24,567 nt of DNA, from contig JBHIWP010000044.1 in NCBI GenBank assembly GCA_041987425.1, positions 1 through 24,567 on the forward strand, given 5' to 3'. A model generated the notes under the pieces. It was not told the DNA's origin, searched no databases, and saw only the letters and a program-made list of their open reading frames with translations. Below are positions 1-7,341 of this stretch, one piece after another. The stretch is from Leptofilum sp041987425 (GTDB lineage Bacteria > Chloroflexota > Anaerolineae > Promineifilales > Promineifilaceae). The stretch's first letter is position 1, and every line of letters starts with the position of its first letter. A program made the position numbers and the translations under genes.

Positions 1-446
1 TAATCGAACTCGCTCTGAATCACCTTGTTACGAGCGTCTCCTCGTCGAACAATCTGATTGAGATCATCGTACTGGTACCAAAATGTCCCGGCATTGGGAT
101 CGTTCACTTTTAGGACTCGACCAAAAATATCGTACTCTTGAATTTTGGCACTGTCGCGCAGCATAATAGAGCATAAATCGCGAGTGGCGTAGGTGCAGAC
201 AATATCGCCAGTGAACCCACTTTTCACCAGGTTTGGAATGTTGCCGCTGTGGTCAATGTGAGCGAGTGAGAGTACCAAAACATCTACTTCGGCTGCGTTA
301 TAGGGTAGGTTTTGGTTGCGGCTGTAGCTCTCTTTGCGAGAGCCCTGATACAGGCCACAATCCAGTAAAATCTTGGTACCATCGACTTCTACCAGATGTT
401 GAGAACCGGTGACAGTGCGCACTGCGCCATAGAACGTAATCTCCAT
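1..446 (-). CDS. MBL-fold hydrolase N-terminus joined in frame to RHS/YD repeats (partial, runs off left edge)
   Basis: The gene starts at ATG 446 after a good ribosome site (AAAGGAG, about 7 nt upstream). It is open to the window edge, so about 148 residues are visible. Residues 1-105 look like the start of an RNase J/CPSF-like metallo-beta-lactamase (MBL) hydrolase: GAVRTVTGSQHLVEV, LLDCGLYQG, a metal motif region reading LSLAHIDHSG, and MLRDSAKIQEYD. From about position 134 leftward the frame reads RHS-type YD repeats: YDIFGRVLKVNDPNAG, then YQYDDLNQIV, then a third unit beginning at the edge, spaced about 21 residues. MBL enzymes of this family normally continue into the beta-CASP domain, so this is a truncated enzyme fused to another protein type. 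The first His of HxHxDH is replaced by Leu (codon 264-266), so the MBL part is probably inactive. A misassembled junction is the main alternative. Confidence 0.7.
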   Translation of the reverse strand, partial: MEITFYGAVRTVTGSQHLVEVDGTKILLDCGLYQGSRKESYSRNQNLPYNAAEVDVLVLSLAHIDHSGNIPNLVKSGFTGDIVCTYATRDLCSIMLRDSAKIQEYDIFGRVLKVNDPNAGTFWYQYDDLNQIVRRGDARNKVIQSEFD

Positions 447-540
447 TATTTTCTCCTTTTCTGCGCCAATAGAGTGCACTGAGGTATTTAAGATTATCGC
501 TTACCCACACACTTTTTTCTGTGGCTATTCCCGTGGTTTC

Positions 541-1671
541 TCAGGTTTCGCTTAGGACGGCCAAAATATCTTCGGCATAGGTTTTGTGCCGCCAGGCTCC
601 TACTTCATCAATCTGAGCCAGTTGGGCTTTGTCTTGGGGATTCTTCTGGGCAATGGCCCAGAGAGCGTCTTTGCTAATAATGACGTCTGACTCCACGCCG
701 CGCTGGCTGGCCGTGTGCTTGCGCCAGGTGTGCAGGCGATCGAATCGGTTCATAACAGATTCCGGGGGACGCTGGTTGCGCTTGGGAAAGGAAGGGTGGG
801 GTGCGTTCAGCCCGTCGGCAACGATGCTGAGAACCCGACGGCCGTAGCGGCGCGATTGCCCCGCAGTCATGCCATAGACATCGCGCAGCTCTGCGAGGCT
901 AGATGGCGTGGTTTGCGCCAGCTCAATAAGCGTTTTGTCATGGAATATCTTAAAGAGCGGACGATTGCGGCGGCGTGCCTCCTGATTGCGGTAAATAGCC
1001 AATGCTTTTAACACGGCTTGCTGCTGACGCGTTAGATCATAAGCGCCACTTATGGACCAGAAATCATTTTCAGGATCAAACTCATTGTTGCTTAGCTTTA
1101 CATGGGTTTGCTCGGCAAATGTTTCTCTGGCTTCTTCTATGCGTCCGGCAGCGAGCAGCTCTTTTTCTAGATGGTCGCGCAGCCCAAGCAGGTAATGTGT
1201 GTCCAGTTGAGCGTAGGCCAGCTGTTCTGGGGATAACGGCCGTTTGCACCAGTTCGACTTCTGATAGCGCTTGTTGAGCTTAACGTCGTACACTTCTTCC
1301 AACATGCTGGCCAGCCCATAGCGTGGATAGCCCAGAATACGTGCGGCCCACATGGTGTCGAACAAATTGTGCAGTTGCCAATCAAACTGCCGTTTGAGCA
1401 GGGTAAGATCGTACTCAGCAGCGTGAAAAACCTTTTCTATTTGTGGGCTTTGGATGATGTCGCCCAGGCTGCTTAAGTCCGGCACGCTTAGCGGATCAAG
1501 AATATAGTCCTGGCCGGGGATCGTGATTTGGATGAGGCACACCTCCTCACGGTAAGCGTACATGCTGTTGGCTTCTAAATCGATAGCTAAACGGGGTTCT
1601 GCCTGTAGTTTTTCTAAACAAAGTTGCCAATCGGTCCGTGTTCTAATGAGTTTATGGGGCGGTAATTTCAC
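541..1671 (-). CDS. rnd: Ribonuclease D (3'-5' exoribonuclease, DEDDy + HRDC)
   Basis: This 376-residue protein has the layout of RNase D, which trims the 3' ends of tRNA precursors and other stable RNAs in the cytoplasm. The DEDDy exonuclease domain spans about residues 8-180: motif I AIDLEAN (Asp31, Glu33), motif II around HAAEYDLTLL, and motif III YAQLDTHYLL with the Tyr-x3-Asp signature. An HRDC nucleic-acid-binding domain follows at about 210-290. Length matches the family. The start is GTG at 1671 with GGAG about 10 nt upstream; the next Met (residue 37) lies after motif I, so the GTG is favoured. It has its own candidate promoter (1711-1729). The neighbouring epimerase and recJ genes lie on the same strand. 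Confidence 0.93.
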   Translation of the reverse strand: MKLPPHKLIRTRTDWQLCLEKLQAEPRLAIDLEANSMYAYREEVCLIQITIPGQDYILDPLSVPDLSSLGDIIQSPQIEKVFHAAEYDLTLLKRQFDWQLHNLFDTMWAARILGYPRYGLASMLEEVYDVKLNKRYQKSNWCKRPLSPEQLAYAQLDTHYLLGLRDHLEKELLAAGRIEEARETFAEQTHVKLSNNEFDPENDFWSISGAYDLTRQQQAVLKALAIYRNQEARRRNRPLFKIFHDKTLIELAQTTPSSLAELRDVYGMTAGQSRRYGRRVLSIVADGLNAPHPSFPKRNQRPPESVMNRFDRLHTWRKHTASQRGVESDVIISKDALWAIAQKNPQDKAQLAQIDEVGAWRHKTYAEDILAVLSET

Positions 1672-1710
1672 AAAGATACTCCGTCGAAAAGTTCCGAAAA
1701 CATGACCCCC

Positions 1711-1729
1711 ATTATAGCATTTTGGTCAA
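1711..1729 (-). promoter_or_regulatory. Candidate extended -10 promoter for rnd
   Basis: On the minus strand TATAAT (1711-1716) is preceded by TGC, giving an extended -10 (TGnTATAAT). Transcription would begin near 1704, about 33 nt before the GTG. A TTGACC hexamer sits only 7 nt upstream of the -10, too close to be its -35. The same TTGACC-N7-TATAAT arrangement recurs before the histidine kinase gene. Confidence 0.45.
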
Positions 1730-1795
1730 GCAGGAGGGTCTGGCTGCTGGTGGGTTCTCATTTTTACGTGACGGATTATTGAATCGCAATGGTAT

Positions 1796-2761
1796 TTAGG
1801 GGTCATGGTGCAGCACGGCCGTTTGATACCATTTCCAGAACCGCCGTACGCCTTCTTCAACCGGGACTTGGGGATTGTAGCCCAGCAGGCGGCGCGCTTT
1901 GCTAATGTCGGCCTCGTTTCGTGCAAAATCTGCCGCCAGCCGCGGCCGGTCAAATACATTGGCAGCCTGGCCACCGAGCGCTTCAATCAGGCTCACAAAC
2001 TCCTTGAGCAGGATCGGCTCGCCGCGCCCCAGATTAATGATCTCATAGCCCAGCGGTTTGTCTAACGCGGCCACAACACCATCGGTAATATCGTCGATAT
2101 AGGTCCAATCGCGGTACATGTTGCCGTTGTCGTACAGAGGTATCTGAATGCCCTTCGCCACGCTTTCGGCTACCAGATAGGCCATCATGTCGGGACGGCC
2201 GTTTGGCCCGTAGACGGTGAAAAAGCGAACGGCCGTAAAATTTAGCCCGTACAAATGGTGGTAGGCATGGCCCAAAATCTCGGCGGCACGCTTGGCTGCG
2301 GCGTACGGCTGCAGCGGCCTGTCACAGGGATCTGTTTCTACAAATGGAATTTGGGATGTATTGCCATATACCGAGGAAGTGGAGGCCAGGACAAAATTTT
2401 GCACGGAGCCAGCGGCTCGGGCGGCATCTAGCAGGTTTTGCGTGCCGTTCAGGTCCACTTCCACATACAAATCCGGGTGCAGCACCGCGTTTCGCACGCC
2501 CGCCATCGCTGCCAGGTGGGCTATCGCCTCAAACTTCTCGCTGGCGAGCAGGTCAAACATGGCCTGTCGCTGCCGAATGTCATCCTCCACCATGTGGAAG
2601 TTGGGGTATGCTGCCAGCCGGGCTGCATTTGCCCGCTTCTTGGCCGGATCGTAATAGTCGTTGAAGTTATCTAGCCCCACAACGGTATCACCACGTTCCG
2701 CCAACTTTTCTGCTAAATGGCTACCAATGAATCCGGCTGCGCCGGTGACCAGTACTTTCAT
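1796..2761 (-). CDS. NAD-dependent nucleotide-sugar epimerase, UDP-glucuronate 4-epimerase-like
   Basis: This 321-residue extended short-chain dehydrogenase/reductase likely interconverts UDP-sugars in the cytoplasm for surface glycans. The Rossmann motif GAAGFIGS is at residues 7-14, followed by DNFNDYYDP, the usual signature of UDP-glucuronate/UDP-glucose 4-epimerases. Next come STSSVYG (about 127-133), the catalytic YAAAK (Tyr153, Lys157), and RFFTVYGPNGRPDM in the substrate region. The ATG at 2761 places the nucleotide-binding motif at the normal distance from the N-terminus; a longer in-frame extension to 2866 would overlap recJ and add 35 unrelated residues. It lies 44 bp downstream of recJ, so the two are probably co-transcribed. 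The exact sugar cannot be fixed from sequence alone. Confidence 0.88.
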   Translation of the reverse strand: MKVLVTGAAGFIGSHLAEKLAERGDTVVGLDNFNDYYDPAKKRANAARLAAYPNFHMVEDDIRQRQAMFDLLASEKFEAIAHLAAMAGVRNAVLHPDLYVEVDLNGTQNLLDAARAAGSVQNFVLASTSSVYGNTSQIPFVETDPCDRPLQPYAAAKRAAEILGHAYHHLYGLNFTAVRFFTVYGPNGRPDMMAYLVAESVAKGIQIPLYDNGNMYRDWTYIDDITDGVVAALDKPLGYEIINLGRGEPILLKEFVSLIEALGGQAANVFDRPRLAADFARNEADISKARRLLGYNPQVPVEEGVRRFWKWYQTAVLHHDP

Positions 2762-2805
2762 AATTTTTCTGTGTGGTAACAGCTCCAGTTTCCACCCTCT
2801 AGAAT

Positions 2806-4533
2806 TTAAATTTGCGACGGCCGTATATCTTGCACCATCAACTGTAAATTGCGGTTGCCGCGCCACTCATTGACGCTGATGCTGTAGACCAGGTCAACGG
2901 TTTGCGGCAGATGGCTGGCCCACTCGCCCTGCCGGAAGGCAATCGCGCCAATTTCCCGGTAGCCGGTAATGCTGCCAGCGGCCAGCGTTAGCTGCAAATG
3001 TGAGCCATCTTGCCCCACAGCCCGGTGGTGAATTACCTCCACATCCCGGCTCAGGAACACCGGTTGGGGGTTGGCGACGCCGGTTGGCTCTAGCTGCTGC
3101 AAATGTTCAAACAGGGCCCAATCCACGTCCTCCAGCTCAATTTCGGCATCAATCGTTAGCGTGGGAATCAGCTCCAGGTCGCGCAGTCTGCGCTCTGCTA
3201 TATCGGTGATGCGGCTGAGAAACTCAGGCAAATTGTCGTTGCGCACGGTAAAACCGGCTGCCTGGGCGTGGCCACCGTGACGCACCAGAAGGTCGGCCAC
3301 CTCATCCAGGGCGTCCGTGATGTGAAACTTGTCGATGGAGCGGCAGGAGCCTCGGCTCTCGTCTTCGCCTTGTTCCATAACAATTGCGGGCCGATAATGT
3401 TTCTCGGCCAGTCGGCTGGCCACCAGCCCCACCACGCCGGAAACAAAGTTGCTGTCGGCCGCGATGAGGATGGGGGCATCTGGCTCGATTATGCTTTCCG
3501 CCAGATCGCTTAGCTCTGCGGTGAGCTTTTGCCGTTGGCGGTTGAGCCTGTCTAGTTCGCTGGCGTAACGGTTGGCATCATTGCTGTTGTGGGCGGCCAG
3601 CAGACGAGCGGCGCTGTAAGCATGGGCCAGGCGCCCCGCGGCATTTATGCGCGGCCCGATGCCAAAGGCAATGGATTCGGCCGTGAGGCTGCCGGGCGTC
3701 AGGCGGGCAGCGCGGGCGATAGCGGCAATGCCCGCCCTTTTAGAATTATTGAGTGATTGCAGTCCGTCGGTAACGAGTTTGCGGTTTTCTTTGAGCAGTG
3801 GGGCCAGATCCGCCACGGTGCCGATGGCCACCAGATCGAGCAAGTCAGCCTCATCAAAGGCTGCCTGGTCGGGGCGGGACTGCTTGAGGGCCTGGGCCAG
3901 CTTATAGGCCAGACCCACGCCAGCCAGCATGTCGTCTGGGTAGGCAGAGTCTGGGCGCTTGGGATTGATAACGGCCGTTCCCGGCGGCATTTTCGGCCCC
4001 AGACTGTGGTGGTCGGTGATGATCATCTCCAGGCCAATCTGGTTGGCATGCTTTACCTCAAACACCGAGCGGATGCCGCAGTCTACCGTGATGACGAGAT
4101 CGGCCCCTTTTTCTTTGAGCTCGGTGAGCGCCTCGACGTTAAGCCCATAGCCCTCGTCTACGCGGTCGGGGATATACGGCCGTACGAGATTACGGTCTAC
4201 CCCCAGGCCGCGAAGCGCCTGCGTCAGCAGCACCGTGCTGGTTACGCCGTCGGCATCAAAGTCCCCATACACAACGATCACTTCTTCATTGTCAATGGCC
4301 TGCTCAATGCGGGCCACGGCTTTATCCATATCTGGGAGCAAAAACGGATCGGTTGATTCCAGGTAACGCCCCTCCAAAAAAGCCTGAACGGCCGCTGGCT
4401 CGATGATTCCCCGATTGTACAATACCTGGAGCATAACAGGGTGGATATGGCCAAATTTATCTTGAATATGGGTAGGCACTTGAGGCGCAACCTGCCATAT
4501 ATTTTTACGCAATGTGTTGGGTCGATTCATCAT
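2806..4533 (-). CDS. recJ: Single-stranded-DNA-specific exonuclease RecJ
   Basis: RecJ is a 5'-3' single-strand DNA exonuclease of the DHH family that acts in recombination and repair. Visible motifs in order: VYGDFDADGVTSTVLL (metal-binding motif I), VDCGIRS, TDHHSLG (the DHH motif), INPKRPD, and GVGLAYKLAQAL. The DHHA1 domain carries GGHAQAAGFTVR, and a C-terminal OB-like region includes ANPQPVFLSRDVEVIHH. About 575 residues is normal for RecJ. The start is uncertain: adjacent ATGs at 4533 and 4530, or GTG at 4548; none has a clear ribosome site. It is probably the first gene of a pair with the epimerase and is divergent from the CBS-domain gene. Confidence 0.94.
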   Translation of the reverse strand: MMNRPNTLRKNIWQVAPQVPTHIQDKFGHIHPVMLQVLYNRGIIEPAAVQAFLEGRYLESTDPFLLPDMDKAVARIEQAIDNEEVIVVYGDFDADGVTSTVLLTQALRGLGVDRNLVRPYIPDRVDEGYGLNVEALTELKEKGADLVITVDCGIRSVFEVKHANQIGLEMIITDHHSLGPKMPPGTAVINPKRPDSAYPDDMLAGVGLAYKLAQALKQSRPDQAAFDEADLLDLVAIGTVADLAPLLKENRKLVTDGLQSLNNSKRAGIAAIARAARLTPGSLTAESIAFGIGPRINAAGRLAHAYSAARLLAAHNSNDANRYASELDRLNRQRQKLTAELSDLAESIIEPDAPILIAADSNFVSGVVGLVASRLAEKHYRPAIVMEQGEDESRGSCRSIDKFHITDALDEVADLLVRHGGHAQAAGFTVRNDNLPEFLSRITDIAERRLRDLELIPTLTIDAEIELEDVDWALFEHLQQLEPTGVANPQPVFLSRDVEVIHHRAVGQDGSHLQLTLAAGSITGYREIGAIAFRQGEWASHLPQTVDLVYSISVNEWRGNRNLQLMVQDIRPSQI

Positions 4534-4583
4534 ACAGAATGGTAACACGGAGCAAGGGGGCTTGCCAGCCAGAAATTAATAGC

Positions 4584-4612
4584 TTGCCTCAGATGCAGCC
4601 ATCTGCTACTGT
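4584..4612 (+). promoter_or_regulatory. Promoter for CBS-domain gene with inverted repeat in the spacer
   Basis: The -35 TTGCCT (4584-4589) and -10 TACTGT (4607-4612) are 17 bp apart. The spacer contains a perfect inverted repeat, CAGATG-CAGC-CATCTG (4590-4605), well placed for a repressor or a MerR-type activator. Transcription would begin near 4619, giving a leader of about 83 nt. Confidence 0.55.
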
Positions 4613-4701
4613 TTACTATAAGAGCGGGAAAGCTCGTTGGAAGCAATGTTTGTAAGGCAGCGCACCTGCTTTTGAATTGGATAAAAGAGAAGGAGAATCC
4701 C

Positions 4702-5169
4702 ATGGAAATTGTACGATCCGTTAGAGATTTGCTGCGGAAACGCGGCCATGAGGTATGGACGATTGGCCCGGAGGAAACGGTTTATCAGGCGCTTCAGGTG
4801 ATGGCCGAGAAAAACGTCGGGGCCCTGCCAGTGATGGAAGGGGAAAAACTTGTCGGTATTTTTTCTGAACGGGATTATGCGCGAAAGGTGATTTTACACG
4901 GCCGTTCATCCAAAGAGCTGCTGGTTAAAGAGATCATGAGCAGCCGCGTGGCCTACGTGGGCCCTAACCAAACTATCGATGCCTGCATGGTGCTGATGAC
5001 CAACCTGAAAATCCGCCACCTGCCTGTGCTGGAAGGGGATACGCTTACGGGCATGATCTCCATGCGCGACGTGGTGGAAGATATCATCTCCGAGCAGGAC
5101 TTTATTATCGAGCAGCTGGTCAACTACATTCAAAACGAACGCAGCCCGGTTCCCCCGGCCACGCCGTGA
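4702..5169 (+). CDS. Tandem CBS-domain protein
   Basis: The 155-residue protein consists almost wholly of two CBS domains (about residues 10-65 and 74-130). Both carry the usual tail motifs: VGALPVMEGEKLVGIFSERD in the first and IRHLPVLEGDTLTGMISMRD in the second. Such pairs bind adenine nucleotides and act as energy or redox sensors for partner enzymes or channels. No catalytic domain is attached, so the partner is unknown. The ATG at 4702 has an excellent ribosome site (AGGAG, 4691-4695). The stop is 14 bp before the ATG of the next gene, and a GTG for that gene overlaps the stop, so the two are likely translated together. Confidence 0.9.
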   Translation: MEIVRSVRDLLRKRGHEVWTIGPEETVYQALQVMAEKNVGALPVMEGEKLVGIFSERDYARKVILHGRSSKELLVKEIMSSRVAYVGPNQTIDACMVLMTNLKIRHLPVLEGDTLTGMISMRDVVEDIISEQDFIIEQLVNYIQNERSPVPPATP

Positions 5170-5183
5170 GTTTGTCAGGTTTA

Positions 5184-5501
5184 ATGGGAAGAGTAGTCAT
5201 TGCTTGCTACAAGCCGAAGCTGGGCAAAGAAGCCGCGCTAGAAGCGTTGATGAAAACACACCTGCCTATCTTACGCAAAGAGGGCCTGGCAACGGAGCGG
5301 GACTCCATCATCATGCGCGCCAACGATGGGACGATCGTGGAGGTGTTTGAGTGGGAGTCTGAGGAGGCGATGGCAACGGCGCATGAGAATACGGCCGTGC
5401 AAGAAATGTGGCAAGCCTACGCTGAAGTATGCGACTACGTCCCTTTATCCTCGCTAAAAGAAACAGACGACCTGTTTGCTGCCTTCACACCACTCACATA
5501 A
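5184..5501 (+). CDS. Small dimeric alpha/beta-barrel protein (ABM-like)
   Basis: This is a 105-residue protein (111 if it starts at GTG 5166, which overlaps the upstream stop as GTGA). The pattern of a first strand (VVIACYKPK), a helix of the LEALMKTHLPIL type, then EVFEWESEEAMATAHEN and a closing helix (VQEMWQAYAEV) resembles antibiotic-biosynthesis-monooxygenase/ferredoxin-like dimeric barrels. No cofactor or active site can be assigned. The ATG at 5184 has a weak CAGG ribosome site and gives the usual short N-terminus. It forms a two-gene unit with the CBS protein. It could be a stress-related or ligand-binding protein rather than a monooxygenase. Confidence 0.75.
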   Translation: MGRVVIACYKPKLGKEAALEALMKTHLPILRKEGLATERDSIIMRANDGTIVEVFEWESEEAMATAHENTAVQEMWQAYAEVCDYVPLSSLKETDDLFAAFTPLT

Positions 5502-5657
5502 TTTTACGGAATGCGCGCTCTGTGCCTGCTCTATGACCCGGTGGGAAGGAAAATTACAGGCACCAATTTGGATAACCAAAGGGGCAAAGATGTTATGCGA
5601 TCGGCCGAACAGCCTTTCCATAATTCAGGAAATTCAACCTCATTGGACAATCATTAT

Positions 5658-5813
5658 CTGATGGAAGAACACGGTCTGCGCCAATCAGACCTGCCAGAAA
5701 TTGGTTCACAGGGCGTGGTCTCTGAAATTCTCAACGGCAAAAGATAACTCAACGTACGACAAATCCGGGAACTGGCTCGCCGGTTTTAAGTGTCGCCTGC
5801 TGTGTTTTTCTGA
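5658..5813 (+). pseudogene. Decayed HigA-type antitoxin (HTH) remnant
   Basis: Reading from 5658, the frame gives LMEEHGLRQSDLPEIGSQG and then VVSEILNGKR. After a TAA (5745-5747) it continues LNVRQIRELARRF, then a second TAA (5787-5789), then VSPAVFF and a stop. This matches the C-terminal half of HigA-like HTH antitoxins, in which the positions of the two stops normally hold Glu and a residue such as Lys or Gly; each could be a one-base change. The N-terminal half is missing, and no HigB toxin lies nearby. The remnant's 3' end overlaps the last codons of the convergent GT-C gene. A 78-codon open frame (5511-5747) covers part of it but is not an intact antitoxin. The 5502-5657 stretch holds nothing recognisable. 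Confidence 0.72.
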
Positions 5814-7258
5814 GAGTAATTGACTCCGATTTCTAGTGAAGCCAACAGATAAGGTAAGAAAAAGACGAAGGGGACGCCAATGAGGTGAGCAGCTAGTTGA
5901 CTACCGCCGAGGGCGTAGACGCGCAGGTGGCCGTAGATGAGGACAGAGAGCTGGACGGTGAACAGGAACCAGAGTCCAGCTTGCAGACGCGTAGTGAGTT
6001 GTGTCTCTGCTCCTTCATCTTCCAGCAGCAGCCAGAGGAAGGGCCACGTGCTGTACCAGAGGCGAAAGCTGAGCGCCTGCAGGCTGTAGGCCCACAACAC
6101 ATCGGCCGCGGTGCGCAAGGGCGAACGGCCGTTTCGCCACCCCAGCCACAATAGCCACAAAAACAACAGCCCAAACAATACTCTAAACAAATTTGCAACC
6201 AGTTCGATAAATTCCGGCGTGATTGGCTGCCCCAGCTCACCGGCAGCCAGCAGCACCAGCGTGGCGGGCGAAAAGCCAGGCCCGCCAGATGCCTCGCGCA
6301 GCAGCCGTACGGCCAGATCTACCGGCGAGCCAAACGGTAAAAACGCCAGCCAAACGGCCGTTACTCCCCACAACACCGCCCAGCCAAACAGCCGCAGCCG
6401 TGCCCCAAAATCCGGCAAATCGCGCCAGATAGCGACCACAAAAAAAGGAATCGGCAGCAGGGCAATGGGCTTTGTTAGCGCCGCCAGCATCAAAAAGAAG
6501 AGGGTGAGCGACGGCCGTTTCTGCTGCCAGAACCAGATCGCCATTGCCTGCCATACCATCATCAGCGCATCGTTGTGGCCGTCCACCACAAACATCAGAA
6601 GCAGTGCCGGGTTCCACAGCCACAGCAGGGTAAAGCCGCGCTGTTTGGCGGCGCTGGCCCGGGCCAGCAGATGCCAGATGAGCCAGCCGCAGGCCAGGTG
6701 CGCCAGCAGTCCCACCCCCTTGAACGCCAGCAATCCGGCCAGCAAATTGCTTTGCGTCAGCCGGGTAGCGGCGGCGGCCAGCAATTCCCACAGCGGCCCA
6801 TAAGGCGAGGTTTCGTCGGCCCATTCGCCCGCCAGAGGCAAGAAGGGATCGTCGGAAAAAGCGTCTGGCGCGGCGGCATAGGGGCTTTGCCCGTAAACGC
6901 TGCTCACTCGCCCACGAATGACGTAGCGGAACAGGTCGTTGGCGTTGATGGGGTAGCTATGCAGCAGAGGGATGGCGAAGAGTACGGCCGTAGCCAACAA
7001 AATCCACAGAGAAGGTGCGGCCCGTTCCGCCTGCACCGCTCGAAACGCCAGCCAGTACAGGCCAAACAACGCCAGCAGCAGCACCGCATAGCCCAGTCCG
7101 CCCAGCAGCGAGGGCGCCAAACTGCGCACGTCTTGCAGGGGGAGGGTGTTGTGATACGGCCGTAGCGGAAACCACCTCTCAAACAGGAGGTAGCCCACCA
7201 GCGAGGCCAGGGCCAGGAGTGTCAGGTTAGTACGAAAGTTGAGGAGAATTCGAGTCAC
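5786..7258 (-). CDS. GT-C fold polyprenol-phosphate-sugar glycosyltransferase (MptB/GT87-like)
   Basis: This 490-residue integral membrane protein has about a dozen hydrophobic segments. The first large outer loop carries INANDLFRYVIRGRV (Asp108), the acidic position typical of GT-C enzymes that use dolichyl- or polyprenyl-phosphate mannose. Further motifs are TSPYGPLWELL (about 150-160), VDGHNDALMMVW (about 225-236) and ALTKPIALLPIPFF, as in bacterial alpha-mannosyltransferases of the MptA/MptB and DUF2029 groups. It likely transfers sugar from a lipid carrier on the outer face of the membrane. The sugar and acceptor are not predictable here. Its last codons overlap the antisense remnant of an antitoxin, so its C-terminus (SQKNTAGDT) may be recently acquired. 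Confidence 0.82.
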   Translation of the reverse strand: MTRILLNFRTNLTLLALASLVGYLLFERWFPLRPYHNTLPLQDVRSLAPSLLGGLGYAVLLLALFGLYWLAFRAVQAERAAPSLWILLATAVLFAIPLLHSYPINANDLFRYVIRGRVSSVYGQSPYAAAPDAFSDDPFLPLAGEWADETSPYGPLWELLAAAATRLTQSNLLAGLLAFKGVGLLAHLACGWLIWHLLARASAAKQRGFTLLWLWNPALLLMFVVDGHNDALMMVWQAMAIWFWQQKRPSLTLFFLMLAALTKPIALLPIPFFVVAIWRDLPDFGARLRLFGWAVLWGVTAVWLAFLPFGSPVDLAVRLLREASGGPGFSPATLVLLAAGELGQPITPEFIELVANLFRVLFGLLFLWLLWLGWRNGRSPLRTAADVLWAYSLQALSFRLWYSTWPFLWLLLEDEGAETQLTTRLQAGLWFLFTVQLSVLIYGHLRVYALGGSQLAAHLIGVPFVFFLPYLLASLEIGVNYSQKNTAGDT

Positions 7259-7261
7259 AGT

Positions 7262-7333
7262 CAGTAATCAGTAGGTCAGTAATCAGTTTCGGATTATAGA
7301 CCAATTCACTGAATACTGGCTCACTGAACACTG
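7262..7333 (-). repeat. Heptamer-based imperfect inverted repeat between GT-C and histidine kinase genes
   Basis: The left arm (7262-7287) is built from CAGTAAT and CAGTAGG-type units. The right arm (7307-7333) has the complementary units CACTGAA and TACTGG. About 20 of 26 positions pair. The whole gap between the two genes is essentially this element. It has no T-tract, so it is not an ordinary terminator. It resembles the short tandemly repeated (STRR) heptamer sequences known from filamentous cyanobacteria. Confidence 0.6.
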
Positions 7334-7341
7334 TTTACCGC

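Noticed and set aside
500..525. Hairpin CCACA...TGTGG between rnd and the MBL gene
   Set aside because: The arms are only 5 bp and no T-tract follows on the minus strand.
3757..4356. Long open frame opposite recJ
   Set aside because: It is an antisense shadow of recJ, without family motifs or a ribosome site.
5511..5747. 78-codon open frame as an intact gene
   Set aside because: Only its last third is recognisable, as HigA sequence, and that continues past the stop; the first part matches nothing I know and no good ribosome site precedes it.
6111..7165. Two long plus-strand frames opposite the GT-C gene
   Set aside because: They are antisense shadows in GC-rich membrane-protein DNA with low-complexity Ser/Gln/Arg translations.
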